This document shows, piece after piece, positions 9,367 to 19,100 of a stretch of DNA of 64,000 nucleotides (within the stretch, counting starts at the first letter, position 1; each line of letters begins with the position of its first letter). A program made the position numbers and the translations under genes. The notes below the pieces were generated by a model, which had not been told where the DNA came from, made no database searches, and saw nothing but the letters and a program-made list of their open reading frames with translations. The DNA lies in NCBI RefSeq assembly GCF_000733945.1, contig NZ_JPOL01000003.1:1-64000 (forward strand), given 5' to 3'. The DNA comes from Flavimarina sp. Hel_I_48 (GTDB lineage: Bacteria > Bacteroidota > Bacteroidia > Flavobacteriales > Flavobacteriaceae).

Positions 9367-10230
9367 TTATTTTGAGAGACTTACCAGTATAATGCCCACG
9401 ATAGCGAGCAAAAGGCCGAACCAATTTTTCCGGGACATTTGCTCTTTGAACAAAAGAAGGGCGATCAACGTTGATAAAACCACAATTCCCACATTGTTGA
9501 TAAGAAATACGGTGGAGCTTTCCCAGCCGTTCCGTAACGCGCGTACCAGGAAAAAGATCGAAAAATAGTTGGGCAACCCAAGTGCTATTCCCGCCAGTAT
9601 ATTTTTAAAATCGAATTTTGAAGGTTGCTTTCTAAAACGGAAAATCAATAATACCAATCCTACGACGAAGGCAAAAGCAAATATTACTGCCGAAAATAGG
9701 GGAACATCCTTTTGCGCTATGTAAGTCTCTTCAAGAAACTTGATACTCGTATCTATAATCCCGCTTCCCATAAAAACCAGTATGGGCAATATCAGGTTCT
9801 TCCTGTCAAGACCCAAACCCAAATCAGTTTTAAGGGATACCAGATAAACTGCCAGCAAAGCGAGAACAATGCCAAGAAGTTTTATGGCGTCAAGTGAATC
9901 CTTAAAATAAACAATTCCGAAAGCGACTGGAATGACAACGCTCATCTTGGTAGCCACAGATACTACCGCGATGCCGTTACGCTGGGTCGTGAGCGCCATG
10001 AGATAGAATATGGCAATAAAGAGAAACCCAAGTAAAAGTGCACCAGGAAACCAATTTTGGTTCACAATCTCCAAATAACTAAAAGAGTGTTGGTAAAAAA
10101 ATAGCCCCGCAAAACAGGCCACCATGTAGTTGACCACAATGGCCTGTAAACGGTCTATATTAAACCTGGGAAACAGTTTAAATACGATAAAAATAATGGT
10201 GGAAGAAAGGATGCTATACAGCAGGTACAT
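9367..10230 (-). CDS. EamA/DMT-family membrane transporter
   Basis: A 287-residue integral membrane protein with about ten hydrophobic helices in two repeats of five, as in the drug/metabolite transporter (EamA) superfamily. The end of the first repeat (LDAIKLLGIVLALLAVYLV) and of the second (WFGLLLAIVGIILVSLS) show the repeated family pattern. Such proteins export amino acids, nucleosides or other metabolites; the substrate cannot be read from the sequence. Its ATG overlaps the stop codon of the HAD phosphatase gene by one base (TAATG), so the two are translationally coupled. Confidence 0.85.
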   Translation of the reverse strand: MYLLYSILSSTIIFIVFKLFPRFNIDRLQAIVVNYMVACFAGLFFYQHSFSYLEIVNQNWFPGALLLGFLFIAIFYLMALTTQRNGIAVVSVATKMSVVIPVAFGIVYFKDSLDAIKLLGIVLALLAVYLVSLKTDLGLGLDRKNLILPILVFMGSGIIDTSIKFLEETYIAQKDVPLFSAVIFAFAFVVGLVLLIFRFRKQPSKFDFKNILAGIALGLPNYFSIFFLVRALRNGWESSTVFLINNVGIVVLSTLIALLLFKEQMSRKNWFGLLLAIVGIILVSLSK

Positions 10231-10844
10231 TAAAAGAGTTCCTTTTTGAGTTTAAACAGTTGGGTGATATCCTCTTTTCCTGGTTTGATATTCCATGTTT
10301 TTAAGCCTATTTTTTCTGCTGCGCGTGTGTTTTCCGGTATATCATCAATAAATAGTGTTTCGTTAGGTTTTAAGTTATTCTCCCGTATGACATATTCAAA
10401 GATTTCAGGATTTGGTTTGCGCAATTTCAGATCCTGGGAAAGGTAAAATTTTTCAAAGGCACTTTTAAACTGTATAAAGCGGGATTCATCCATATTTTTC
10501 ATGACCCTTTCCATATGAAGATCATTGGTATTGCTCAGCAGAAAAAGCCGATATTTTCTGGATTGGGCCAATTCTTTGATCCAGTCCAGCCGTTTTTGAG
10601 GAAAGTACTGTATAATGCTGTTCCACGCTGTGGCAAAGGAGATGGGATTGAGCCTAGGGAAGCGCGCAATATAATGGTCTACAAAGGCGGAAGTACTCAA
10701 CTGGCCACGTTCATAATCCAGGTTCCACTGGCGCATTTCGGGATCCATTTCATGAATGTCAAAACGGGAAAAGAATTCTTTAGGTGCATTTTTATCAAGA
10801 TCTATAAAAACATCTCCAAAATCAAAAATAATATTCTTAATCAT
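10230..10844 (-). CDS. HAD-superfamily hydrolase (subfamily IA)
   Basis: A 204-residue cytoplasmic phosphatase-like protein. The four HAD motifs are visible: the nucleophile loop IIFDFGDVFIDLD near the N-terminus, LFLLSNTND in the middle, a lysine in LRKPNPEIFEY, and LFIDDIPENTRAAEKIG near the C-terminus. I place the start at the ATG giving MIKNIIFDFG; a TTG two codons upstream is in frame but gives no better alignment with the family. Substrate is unknown. It is the first gene of a two-gene unit with the EamA transporter, which may suggest a shared metabolite. Confidence 0.88.
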   Translation of the reverse strand: MIKNIIFDFGDVFIDLDKNAPKEFFSRFDIHEMDPEMRQWNLDYERGQLSTSAFVDHYIARFPRLNPISFATAWNSIIQYFPQKRLDWIKELAQSRKYRLFLLSNTNDLHMERVMKNMDESRFIQFKSAFEKFYLSQDLKLRKPNPEIFEYVIRENNLKPNETLFIDDIPENTRAAEKIGLKTWNIKPGKEDITQLFKLKKELF

Positions 10845-11233
10845 ATGCAATTGGGTGCTAATTATTAAAGCCGCCGCTGGGTTGCGATCGTTCGCAATTT
10901 AAGTGATACGGTATATTTGCTGAAATCCATACGATGTTATATATCGGTTAAATCTTTATTTCAACGATGTTATTTTTTCGAATCCTTAATTATTGCGGTA
11001 ATTTCTAGAGATTTAATAAAATCATAGGTCCTTGGGAATAATAAGTACTGAACAAAACCCCTTCGTGGATGCTTTTATTAGACGTAGGTACCATTTATCT
11101 CGGTTGCATAAAACAATCTTAAAAATTAAATAGTGTACTTCTATATTCCGAAATTTAAACTTTGAAATGACCGGTGAATAAAAAGCAAGATCCACCAGTT
11201 CAAAAGCTATGTAACAACCTAAATTTTTAGAAT
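10845..11233. other. 389-base intergenic region between HAD and ferritin genes
   Basis: The two flanking genes diverge from here. A TATATTTG element (10912-10919, plus strand) resembles a -7 box but lies more than 300 bases from the ferritin start and lacks a clear -33 partner. No coding sequence, RNA gene or obvious iron-box palindrome was seen. Confidence 0.4.
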
Positions 11234-11776
11234 ATGAGTACAAAAAGAATATCTGATGCTATGGAAAAAGCACTCAACGACCAGATGACCCGTGAAGCGT
11301 TTCAGGCGCAGGTTTATCTTTCCTACGCTTCCTGGGCAGAGGTGAACAGTTTCTCTGGTATAGCAAATTTTCTATACAAGCATATGAATGAAGAACGTGA
11401 ACACATGTTCAAGATTTTAAAGTATATCAATGACAGGGGAGGGGAAACAAAAATTGAGGCCATAGGCGCTCCTCCAGAAAATCCAAGTGACATCAAAGAT
11501 TGTCTTGAGAAAATCCTACAGCACGAGGTCGATAATTCTGCTGAGATCGATAAATTAGTGAATCAGGCTCATGAAGAAAAGGACTGGGCAACGTTCAGTT
11601 TTACGCAATGGTTTGTGAAGGAACAAATAGAAGAAGAAAGCCTTATTAATGGTTTACTGGACAAATATACCCTTGCTTCTGAGCAGAAAGAAGGTAATGC
11701 CAATTATTATGAACTGGATAAAGATCTCAATAAGGCCCCACAATCTGCTGAAATACCAAGGGAAGAAAAGCTGTAA
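11234..11776 (+). CDS. non-haem ferritin
   Basis: A 180-residue iron-storage protein of the bacterial FtnA type. The four-helix bundle carries the ferroxidase residues in the expected order: a glutamate in helix A (YASWAEVNSF), EEREHMFK in helix B (about residues 51-58), and WFVKEQIEEE in helix D (about 122-131). It stores iron as ferric oxide inside a 24-subunit shell in the cytoplasm. The C-terminal extension (YYELDKDLNKAPQSAEIPREEKL) is slightly longer than in enterobacterial ferritins. The gene is monocistronic with a strong terminator downstream. Confidence 0.93.
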   Translation: MSTKRISDAMEKALNDQMTREAFQAQVYLSYASWAEVNSFSGIANFLYKHMNEEREHMFKILKYINDRGGETKIEAIGAPPENPSDIKDCLEKILQHEVDNSAEIDKLVNQAHEEKDWATFSFTQWFVKEQIEEESLINGLLDKYTLASEQKEGNANYYELDKDLNKAPQSAEIPREEKL

Positions 11777-11873
11777 CTGTTTGTTATTGAACGAGAAGCA
11801 TGGGAATTTGTAATTCAATCCACATATTTCACTTCTCAATTTAATCAAATAATTAGAATACCAAACGAACATG

Positions 11874-11900
11874 AAAAAGGGCTTTTAAAGCCCTTTTTTT
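11874..11900. terminator. bidirectional terminator between ferritin and DUF1328 genes
   Basis: The inverted repeat AAAGGGCTT-TTA-AAGCCCTTT is flanked by an A-run on the left and a T-run on the right, so it can terminate transcription from both sides. It lies 97 bases after the ferritin stop and 21 bases beyond the stop of the convergent DUF1328 gene. Confidence 0.85.
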
Positions 11901-11921
11901 TATTGTTACTATTTATTAAAA

Positions 11922-12083
11922 TTATAATTTCTTACGCCCCATAATCAGGGTTATAAGGAAGAGTACTAGAAATATAAAAAATAGCACTTTAGCAATACCG
12001 GCAGCGCTTTCAGAAACTCCGCCAAAACCAAAAATAGCTGCTACTATGGCAACAACAACAAAAATAATAGTCCATCGTAACAT
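11922..12083 (-). CDS. DUF1328 small membrane protein
   Basis: A 53-residue protein that is almost entirely two hydrophobic helices with a glycine-rich turn (FGFGGVSESAAGIAK), the pattern of the DUF1328/YtjA family. I start it at the internal ATG giving MLRWTIIFVVVA, which matches the usual family N-terminus; an upstream ATG at 12119 would add twelve polar residues. Function is unknown; relatives are often stress induced. It is transcribed toward ferritin and shares its terminator. Confidence 0.8.
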   Translation of the reverse strand: MLRWTIIFVVVAIVAAIFGFGGVSESAAGIAKVLFFIFLVLFLITLIMGRKKL

Positions 12084-12450
12084 GATTCGTGTTTTGATTA
12101 GTACTTTAAATGTATTCATTTCTAATAAAATTTGACGTAGATTTTACCTGGATATTCATTATTTTATCATTTATTTTGGAAATGTTTTAAATATCTCATA
12201 AAATTTTCTAATCTTTTAAAGAACTTTCTAAGAAATATTTATTCAATGTTTAATATTCTTTACTCGATAAAGTGAAATATAAGTATTCTTAAACAAAATT
12301 ATTATATGGAAAATCTCTCCTATATATTATAATTAATTCAAAAATTCACTATTTAGGGTTAAAAACCTTCTAATTTCAATCAAAAATGGTTGGTTTTATT
12401 GATAATTAGGTGTTTATAGTGGTATTTTGATTCTTTTTTGAACGTTCATT
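12084..12450. other. 367-base AT-rich intergenic region
   Basis: The region lies between the DUF1328 start and the porin stop. It is very AT-rich with scattered short T-runs. No reading frame resembling a gene, no clear hairpin terminator and no repeat was found. It should hold the DUF1328 promoter. Confidence 0.4.
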
Positions 12451-13725
12451 TCATTTTTCAAAGTTATAGTTAAACAATCTGGGGTTTATGACTAACATTG
12501 CCCAAGCCCAATTGTTAACATTTTCTGTAGTCGTTCCTCCTTTTATAAGACCCATGCTTTCAGATGCGAACATGTGGGAATACCCTACTTGTAAATTGAC
12601 ATCTTTGAAAAGGGGCTGGGTGTAGACCAAATCAATTTCGGTACCTAAATAGGAATTCGCATCTGCAGCTAATTTGCCATTTGCTGCAAAGTAATGCGCA
12701 GCAAGTAGTAGGTTAGAATTTTCACCGGTCTTTAGAAGTGCACTGGTATAAAAATCGTTAAGTCCCACACTATTTAGATGGTTTCCTACATAAAAATAAT
12801 CCATAAACCCATTAAACTTATGATTGGTTCCGTATAAAGGAAAGAAAGACCAGCGTGCCGAACTTCCTTGATCAGAACCGCTTAGTAGTTCAGCACCTAC
12901 TTTAAAAAGGATTTTTCCCGTGGAATAATTAATTTCTAAAGTTGCTTGATAAGCAGATAAATTTTCGGCTATGGGATAAGCGTCGCCCAACTGATAATAT
13001 GCGCTCCCCGTTATAGACAAAGGACCTACCGGAAAAGTAAAATACGATCCCAGTGTTTGCATATAATACATGCCATCCGCTAAGGTGTTTTCCGGAAAAT
13101 CTTCGAAATTTTGATAGCCTGTATTTAAGGCTAATAAACTTAGGGATGCTTTTGCCCAGGACTTTTTAAAATAGGCATATTGCATTGTTTTATAAGTAAA
13201 AAAACCCGGAATAGTGTACGTATTGCCCAATGTAGGCTCTCCTTGTTGACTATAGGCAACCCCTAAATCCATTTTAAAACTTTGTTTGTTATATTTAAGT
13301 AACGCAGCATCGTGAAAACGTCCCTGCATCGCCCAATCCAATCCACCAAAAATGCGCTGATCATCGTAAGCAATAACCTGTCGGCCCAATTTAACGGACC
13401 AGTCCTGAGTTATGGTTAGCGCCTCCCAGGCCTGAAACAACATGAAGGAGTCATTGCCGTCTATACTTAAAATCTGCCGGGTATCGCCCCAGGTACTCAC
13501 ATCTTGTAATGCTATGAAAACCTGCAATTTTTCCGCGGAATAGTTAAAATTCAATCGGGCACGTTGCCTTACAAATGCAGCAGGTTCTGTATTATCTGGA
13601 AAAAGAGTACTAAAACCATGACGGTATTCAAAGCGCTGCCTCAAATCTGCATCTATTTCAAATACCTGAGCATTTAAAAAGGTAACTGTCAACAATGTAA
13701 AATAAAAAAGAATAGTTTTTTTCAT
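12451..13725 (-). CDS. alginate-export-family outer-membrane porin of the nitrate cluster
   Basis: A 424-residue exported beta-barrel. After a signal peptide (about residues 1-19, ending LNAQ) come features of the alginate-export/OprD-like porin family: LRQRFEYRHGF, FVRQRARLNFNYS, LGRQVIAYDDQRIFGGLDW and a terminal strand ending LFNYNFEK. It probably passes a small anion or solute across the outer membrane. It diverges from the siroheme methyltransferase gene and carries the AAGTA-N4-TACTT dyad in its promoter, like narK and nirB, so a role in nitrate or nitrite entry is a reasonable inference. Alginate itself is unlikely because no alginate genes are present. Confidence 0.82.
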   Translation of the reverse strand: MKKTILFYFTLLTVTFLNAQVFEIDADLRQRFEYRHGFSTLFPDNTEPAAFVRQRARLNFNYSAEKLQVFIALQDVSTWGDTRQILSIDGNDSFMLFQAWEALTITQDWSVKLGRQVIAYDDQRIFGGLDWAMQGRFHDAALLKYNKQSFKMDLGVAYSQQGEPTLGNTYTIPGFFTYKTMQYAYFKKSWAKASLSLLALNTGYQNFEDFPENTLADGMYYMQTLGSYFTFPVGPLSITGSAYYQLGDAYPIAENLSAYQATLEINYSTGKILFKVGAELLSGSDQGSSARWSFFPLYGTNHKFNGFMDYFYVGNHLNSVGLNDFYTSALLKTGENSNLLLAAHYFAANGKLAADANSYLGTEIDLVYTQPLFKDVNLQVGYSHMFASESMGLIKGGTTTENVNNWAWAMLVINPRLFNYNFEK

Positions 13726-13749
13726 GTTTTAATTGGATTTTATTCCGAA

Positions 13750-13757
13750 CAAATATA
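13750..13757 (-). promoter_or_regulatory. -7 promoter element of the porin gene
   Basis: The minus strand reads TATATTTG, an exact TAnnTTTG match, 25 bases ahead of the porin ATG. The AAGTA-N4-TACTT dyad is centred 29 bases further upstream, where an activator would sit. Confidence 0.6.
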
Positions 13758-13775
13758 TCTAGAAATTGTATTATT

Positions 13776-13789
13776 AAGTATAAATACTT
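13776..13789. promoter_or_regulatory. AAGTA-N4-TACTT dyad, porin/cobA intergenic copy
   Basis: The sequence is AAGTA-TAAA-TACTT, part of an 18-base perfect outer palindrome (TTAAGTA...TACTTAA). The same 14-base geometry recurs before narK and nirB. It lies in the 177-base gap between the divergent porin and cobA genes, close to the porin promoter. The spacing of half-sites is that of Crp/Fnr-family dyads, but the binding protein is not known. Confidence 0.7.
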
Positions 13790-13902
13790 AATATATTTGA
13801 ATATTTTTATAATTATGGGGAATAACTTAGCATCTAACTTCTATATATTACGTATTTTGGACTTTTAATACGTACTAATTTGTTTTCGTGTACTTAATTT
13901 AA

Positions 13903-14679
13903 ATGTTTCTCATGACTCACATACAATCAAAAATTATGCTTATTGGAGCAGGACCCGGTGATCCTGAATTATTAACGCTTAAAGCAGTACAAGCGCTTAA
14001 GGAAGCAGCGGTTGTTTTATATGACGCCTTAGTAAATCCTGAAATTTTAGAACATGCCCCATCACAAGCCGAATTAATCTACGTAGGTAAGAGAAAAGGT
14101 TGTTATGCTTTTCAGCAGGATCAAATTAATGAACTACTTGTCGCGCGCGCCAAAAGTAAAGGTTTGGTTGTGCGGTTAAAAGGGGGTGATCCCTTTATAT
14201 TTGGTCGGGGATCTGAAGAAATGGAATATGCTCAAAAGCATGGAATCCCTACAGAATTAATTCCTGGGATCTCGTCTTGCCTGGCAGTGCCGGCCCTGCA
14301 AAATATTCCGCTTACTAAGCGCGGTGTTTCTGAAAGCTTTTGGGTAATAACGGGTACAACTAAAGATCATGAACTATCCCAGGATGTTCATCTGGCCGCA
14401 AAGAGCAATGCTACGGTCGTCATACTTATGGGTACTGCTAAACTTGCAGAAATCGTTGCCATTTTTAAAGGGCAGGGCAAAGAAGAGCTACCCGTTGCCA
14501 TTATTCAAAATGGGACAATGCATAAGGAGAAAATTGGCGTGGGTACTGTGAATACCATTCAGCAGATCTATACGGAAAAAGGTTTGGGAAACCCCGCCAT
14601 TATTGTTTTAGGAGCAGTTGTGAATAACCGAAGGGAGATGCATATGCTTATAAAGCATACGGCTGTAGCTGATGGCTAG
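13903..14679 (+). CDS. cobA: uroporphyrinogen-III C-methyltransferase
   Basis: A 258-residue SAM-dependent enzyme that methylates uroporphyrinogen III twice to give precorrin-2, the first step to siroheme. Seen are LIGAGPGDPELLTLKA (about residues 13-28), YDALVNPEIL, GKRKG, VRLKGGDPFIFGRGSEE (about 89-105) and the conserved IPGISSCLAVPA. It is the methylase alone, with no CysG oxidase/chelatase half, so another protein must finish siroheme. Siroheme is the cofactor of NirB in this cluster. A second ATG four codons in (MTHIQSK) is an alternative start. It converges with the rubredoxin-fusion gene, with 17 bases between the stops. Confidence 0.93.
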   Translation: MFLMTHIQSKIMLIGAGPGDPELLTLKAVQALKEAAVVLYDALVNPEILEHAPSQAELIYVGKRKGCYAFQQDQINELLVARAKSKGLVVRLKGGDPFIFGRGSEEMEYAQKHGIPTELIPGISSCLAVPALQNIPLTKRGVSESFWVITGTTKDHELSQDVHLAAKSNATVVILMGTAKLAEIVAIFKGQGKEELPVAIIQNGTMHKEKIGVGTVNTIQQIYTEKGLGNPAIIVLGAVVNNRREMHMLIKHTAVADG

Positions 14680-14696
14680 AAATCCCTCAGTCGTTA

Positions 14697-16145
14697 TTAT
14701 CTCGATTCCATTTGCTTCTCTACCAGAACATTTTTTTCATATTCCTCTTTAGGTGCATCGCAGAGGGAACAATTGTAATTTTCCGGCAGTTCAGAAAACA
14801 GGGTGCCTACGGGTATATCTTGGGTACTGTCCCCGTATTTTGGATCATAAATAGTACCACATAATGTACATTGATGTACCGTAATTTCCTGTGCATTTGA
14901 CACTGTTTTTTTTGGAGGTTGCAGAACTGGAGCCATACCCAGATTCTCAAAATAGAGTCGGCTTAACTCCATCAACAACTGCGGTAATTTTACTTTAACA
15001 ATATCCTGTACATAGAAAATGTAATCCCTTGTGTTGGGATCAAAATCCCGCGCGTAGAGAATGTTATAAGTAGGCGGAATATTTAAATTTAAAGCAAAAT
15101 TTGTGGGCAGGTTACGTTCAATGACAATAGAGGTAAAGTAAGAAACCCGCTGGGCGACATCTGTAATCCCAAAGGTGAGTCCGTAGGTGCTTATATCGCT
15201 ATTATTAAAAGAATTGACCAGATATTCCTTTAATTCAAGGGCATCAACATTCGCTACGGGCATGTGCCAGTTCAATTCTAACATGCTGTGACGTACGTTT
15301 ATACCTGAAACTCCTAAAAACTTTTCCCATTTCAATTTATCTTCGGAAGGTATTCCTTTTACAATAAATGAGTTAAAAGGGGTGATTGATATTTTTCCTA
15401 TTTTAGCTTCTGCACACAAATCACAGAGCTCTTTTAGAAACTTTATATCGTATTTGTTGTTTCTCCAGTATAATCCCAGCCAGTACCTGTCTCCCGCCAT
15501 ACGGTTCATACCCTCATAATAGGGAAAAGGCCTAAAATCTACTTTTAATGATTTATCTAGAGTCCGACTGTTCAGGTCTATGGCGTCTATCACTAGGGAA
15601 AAAACCATTTCCACGCTTTCTGGCTCTTCCTGAAGAAAATTTTCGATGGCTTTTGCAACTTTTGCCAGATCCCAACTGTAGATAAGTACAGGATATTCCT
15701 GTATTTTTCCCCACTTCGGAAGGCGTAGATAGAGATACCAGTAATCATCAAAAGCAGAAGCTACAAAATTTAAATGTCCTGTAAATAAAGGTACCAGACG
15801 CTGCTTAGGATCAACAATATTGATTTTTAAATGCGGAGTGTTCTGAAATTGTTCGAGTAAATATAAATACCGGTCTGCGGTCAACCACGAGGTGCTGGGA
15901 AACAGATCACTGGATACATAAGACGAAACAATGTTTTCTACACGTTGAACAGAGGCGGTAACCGACTCAAATTTTTGGTTCTGTAGTTGTTCCGGTGGAA
16001 TTTGTTTTTCAAAGACTATATCCTGACGAGAACCAAAGGCAATCGTTTTTAGTCCAAAGTGTTCTGCGGCCTCCAGTATATTTTTGAGTTCCAGGGGGGA
16101 TAAAACGCCACCTTTAACAATTACACGTGAGAGTTGTTTTTTCAT
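14697..16145 (-). CDS. nitrite/sulfite-reductase-like protein with C-terminal rubredoxin domain
   Basis: A 482-residue cytoplasmic protein. The first 400 residues resemble the ferredoxin-like half-domains of sulfite and nitrite reductases (for example YEGMNRMAGDRYWLGLYWRN and ISTYGLTFGITD) but lack the C-x5-C and C-x3-C pairs that bind the siroheme/4Fe-4S centre. The last 70 residues are a rubredoxin domain with CTLCG (about 427-431) and CSLCD (about 459-463), binding one iron. The start is the ATG at 16145, which overlaps the nitrate reductase stop by four bases (ATGA); a start further upstream would overlap by 52. Being last in the narK-nasA operon, it probably passes electrons to or from the nitrate reductase. 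The reaction is not established. Confidence 0.78.
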   Translation of the reverse strand: MKKQLSRVIVKGGVLSPLELKNILEAAEHFGLKTIAFGSRQDIVFEKQIPPEQLQNQKFESVTASVQRVENIVSSYVSSDLFPSTSWLTADRYLYLLEQFQNTPHLKINIVDPKQRLVPLFTGHLNFVASAFDDYWYLYLRLPKWGKIQEYPVLIYSWDLAKVAKAIENFLQEEPESVEMVFSLVIDAIDLNSRTLDKSLKVDFRPFPYYEGMNRMAGDRYWLGLYWRNNKYDIKFLKELCDLCAEAKIGKISITPFNSFIVKGIPSEDKLKWEKFLGVSGINVRHSMLELNWHMPVANVDALELKEYLVNSFNNSDISTYGLTFGITDVAQRVSYFTSIVIERNLPTNFALNLNIPPTYNILYARDFDPNTRDYIFYVQDIVKVKLPQLLMELSRLYFENLGMAPVLQPPKKTVSNAQEITVHQCTLCGTIYDPKYGDSTQDIPVGTLFSELPENYNCSLCDAPKEEYEKNVLVEKQMESR

Positions 16146-19100
16146 ACTACCTCTAGATTTTGCATTAAAATATCCCGCACTTCGGTTTTGCAACTACCAC
16201 ACCCTAAACCCGCGCCGGTCTGGTTACATAAGTTCGTGAAATCTACACAGCCTTCTGCGATAGCTTCTTCAATATTACCGGTTCCTACCTGACTGCACGA
16301 GCAGACCAGCTTCCCTTTTAGAGGTTGTTGCTTGGAGGCACCGCGCAAGAGTTGGTCTCTTTTTTCTGCAAGCTCAATTTTACTTTCAATAAGGTTTTTG
16401 AATTCGGCAAACTCTTGTTTATCCCCAATCAAAACAGCTCCGACTAAAAGGTCGTCTTTTATGATGCACTTTTTATAATAGCGTTTGGCCACGTCCATAA
16501 AAATAACCTCTTCGTAAGATAAATTATCCTTGGGAACCTCAATATTACCGATACTGCATAAGTCCAGATCATCAAATTTGAGAATATTCATCAGGACAGA
16601 ACCGTTGTACGATGTGCTAATATCCCCACTTAAGTAGCCCGCCAAGATAGCGGCCTGTTCTTCTGCCGCCGCGGTAATGCCAAAAGTCTGGTTCCTGAAC
16701 TCTGCAATTTCCCCTAGGGCAAAAATGTCGGGATCTGAAGTTTGTAAAAATTCATTGACTTTTACGGCCCGGCCCATTTTTAAACCTGCCGTACGCGCAA
16801 TCTCAATATTGGGGCGTGTACCTATTGCATAGACAATGGCATTTGCCTCTAGTACTTTTCCGCTTTTTAGGGTTACTTCGAGGATACCGCTTTCATCAGT
16901 ATCAAAGACAGTACTCACTTCATTATCAAAGTATATTTGAATTCCACGCTCCTGTACATCCTTAGCAAGCATCCTACTCGCCAGTTTATCCAGCTGCCGC
17001 TCCATAAGATGCGATGAACGTTGTATGATAGTTATTTTAACCCGCTGGTGCCGCAAAGCAGCTGCAAGTTCAAGGCCTAGAAGACCGCCGCCAACAATAA
17101 TAACCCTTCTTTTTTCAATCGGGATTTCAGTTTTTTCGAGATAGGTTTTGAACCGGTCAGCATCTTCCTTATCCCGCATGGTAAACCTTCCGGGAAGTTC
17201 TAAATGGGCATCTGGGGGCACAAAGGCCCTGCTTCCCGTAGCGATTATCAGCTTATCGTAAGTATACGTTGTACCCTTGCAGTCTTTCACGGTTTTTGAT
17301 GCACGTGCTATTTCGGTTATAGAATTTGAGGCGTGCACGGTAATGTTCAAAGTCTTGAGACGATCTTTTTTTGTTTTGAGCAGTTGTTCCCAGGTAAGTT
17401 CTTCGGTGATATATTCAGGAAGGAGAACACGGTTGTAAAAGGGATTTTGCTCTTTCGAAAAAACAATAATTTCGTCAATTTTGTTACTTTCACGATAGTT
17501 TTCCACAAAACGAAAGGCAGCGGCACCAGAACCGATAATTATAATTTTCTCCTTTTCTTTCTGATATTCTTTGACCTCAACAGCTGTGAATTTAAAATCG
17601 GGTTCCTTGCTTTGGGGATCCACCATGTTTTGAGTGAGGTTATTGGCTCTGTTGAGGTCTTGACCCAACTTTTTACCCCAGTGCATAGGCATAAATACGA
17701 CTCCCGGCCTTACATTTTCGGTAAGGTTGGCCTGCACGCGCACCGCTCCATTTGCACTAAGTACTTCTACTACGGTTCCTTCCTTAATGTTTAAAGGCAA
17801 AGCATCTGCTGGATTAATTTCAAGCACCGGTTTGGGATAGTGGGTGTTTAAACGAGATACTTTTCCGGTTTTGGTCATGGTGTGCCATTGATCGCGCACC
17901 CGCCCGGTGGTCAAAATAAACGGATACGCTTTAGAAGGCATAGTGGAACAATTGGTAATCGTATATGGGGTATTGAATATAGCCTTCTGCGAGGGGGTAT
18001 AAAATTTTTTGTCCTCAAACAAGCGGGGAGTACCTGGGTGTCTATACTCATTAACGGGCCATTGAAAGGTTCCTTCAGTTTTTAAACGGTCGTAATTAAG
18101 GAACGATATGTCAATTTTAGTCCCTTTGGTCATGGCGCAATACTCCTGATAAATTTCTTCCGTATTGTAGTAATTAAAGGCGTTGTATCCCATACGCTGC
18201 GCAAAATCACAGAGTATTTCAACATCGGGTCTTGCCTCGCCAGGGGCGGGGACGACCTTGGGTAAATACGCGATACGCCGTTCAGAATTGGTCATGGTGC
18301 CTTCCTTTTCCAACCATCCCGCTGCCGGAAGTACAAGATCTGCAAATGCCAGGGTATCCGATTTGTTTGATATGTCCTGAACCACGACAAATTTTGCATT
18401 TTTCAGCGCCTTTTCAACCCGGGACAAATCAGGCAGGCTCACTGCGGGATTCGTACAAATAATCCAGACAGCTTTTAGTTTTCCACTTTCCAGCTCCTGA
18501 AACATTTCTGTCGCCGAATAACCGGGTTTTGATGAAATCTCCTGTACTCCCCAAAACAGGGCAACTTCCTTGCGATGCTCGGGATTCATCAGGTTTTTAT
18601 GAACAGCGAGTAAATTCGCCATACCACCCACTTCACGCCCTCCCATGGCGTTGGGCTGTCCCGTTAGCGAAAAAGGCCCCGCGCCAGGTTTGCCCACCTG
18701 TCCGGTAATGAGGGACAAGTTAAGAAGCGCAAAATTTTTATCTGTACCTATAACGCTCTGATTGAGTCCCATGGCCCACATGCTCATAAAACCTTTGGAA
18801 AGGCCTATCAGGTCTGCCGCTTTTTTAATATCGCTTGCCGGCACCCCACAAAGTTTAGAGGCTTCTTTAAGCGATGTTTGATTGATTTGCGCTTTATAGG
18901 ATGCAAAACCTTCGGTATGCTTGTTTATGAAGTCCTTATCCAGAAGACCGCGCTCCATAATACGCCTTGCAATAGCATTACAGAGAATAATATCAGTTCC
19001 AGGTATGAGCTGCAAGTGTAAGTCTGCCGCTAAAGCGGAATCTGTACGCCGCGGGTCAATCACTATAACCTTTACATCCGGATTTTTTTCTTTGTGCTGT

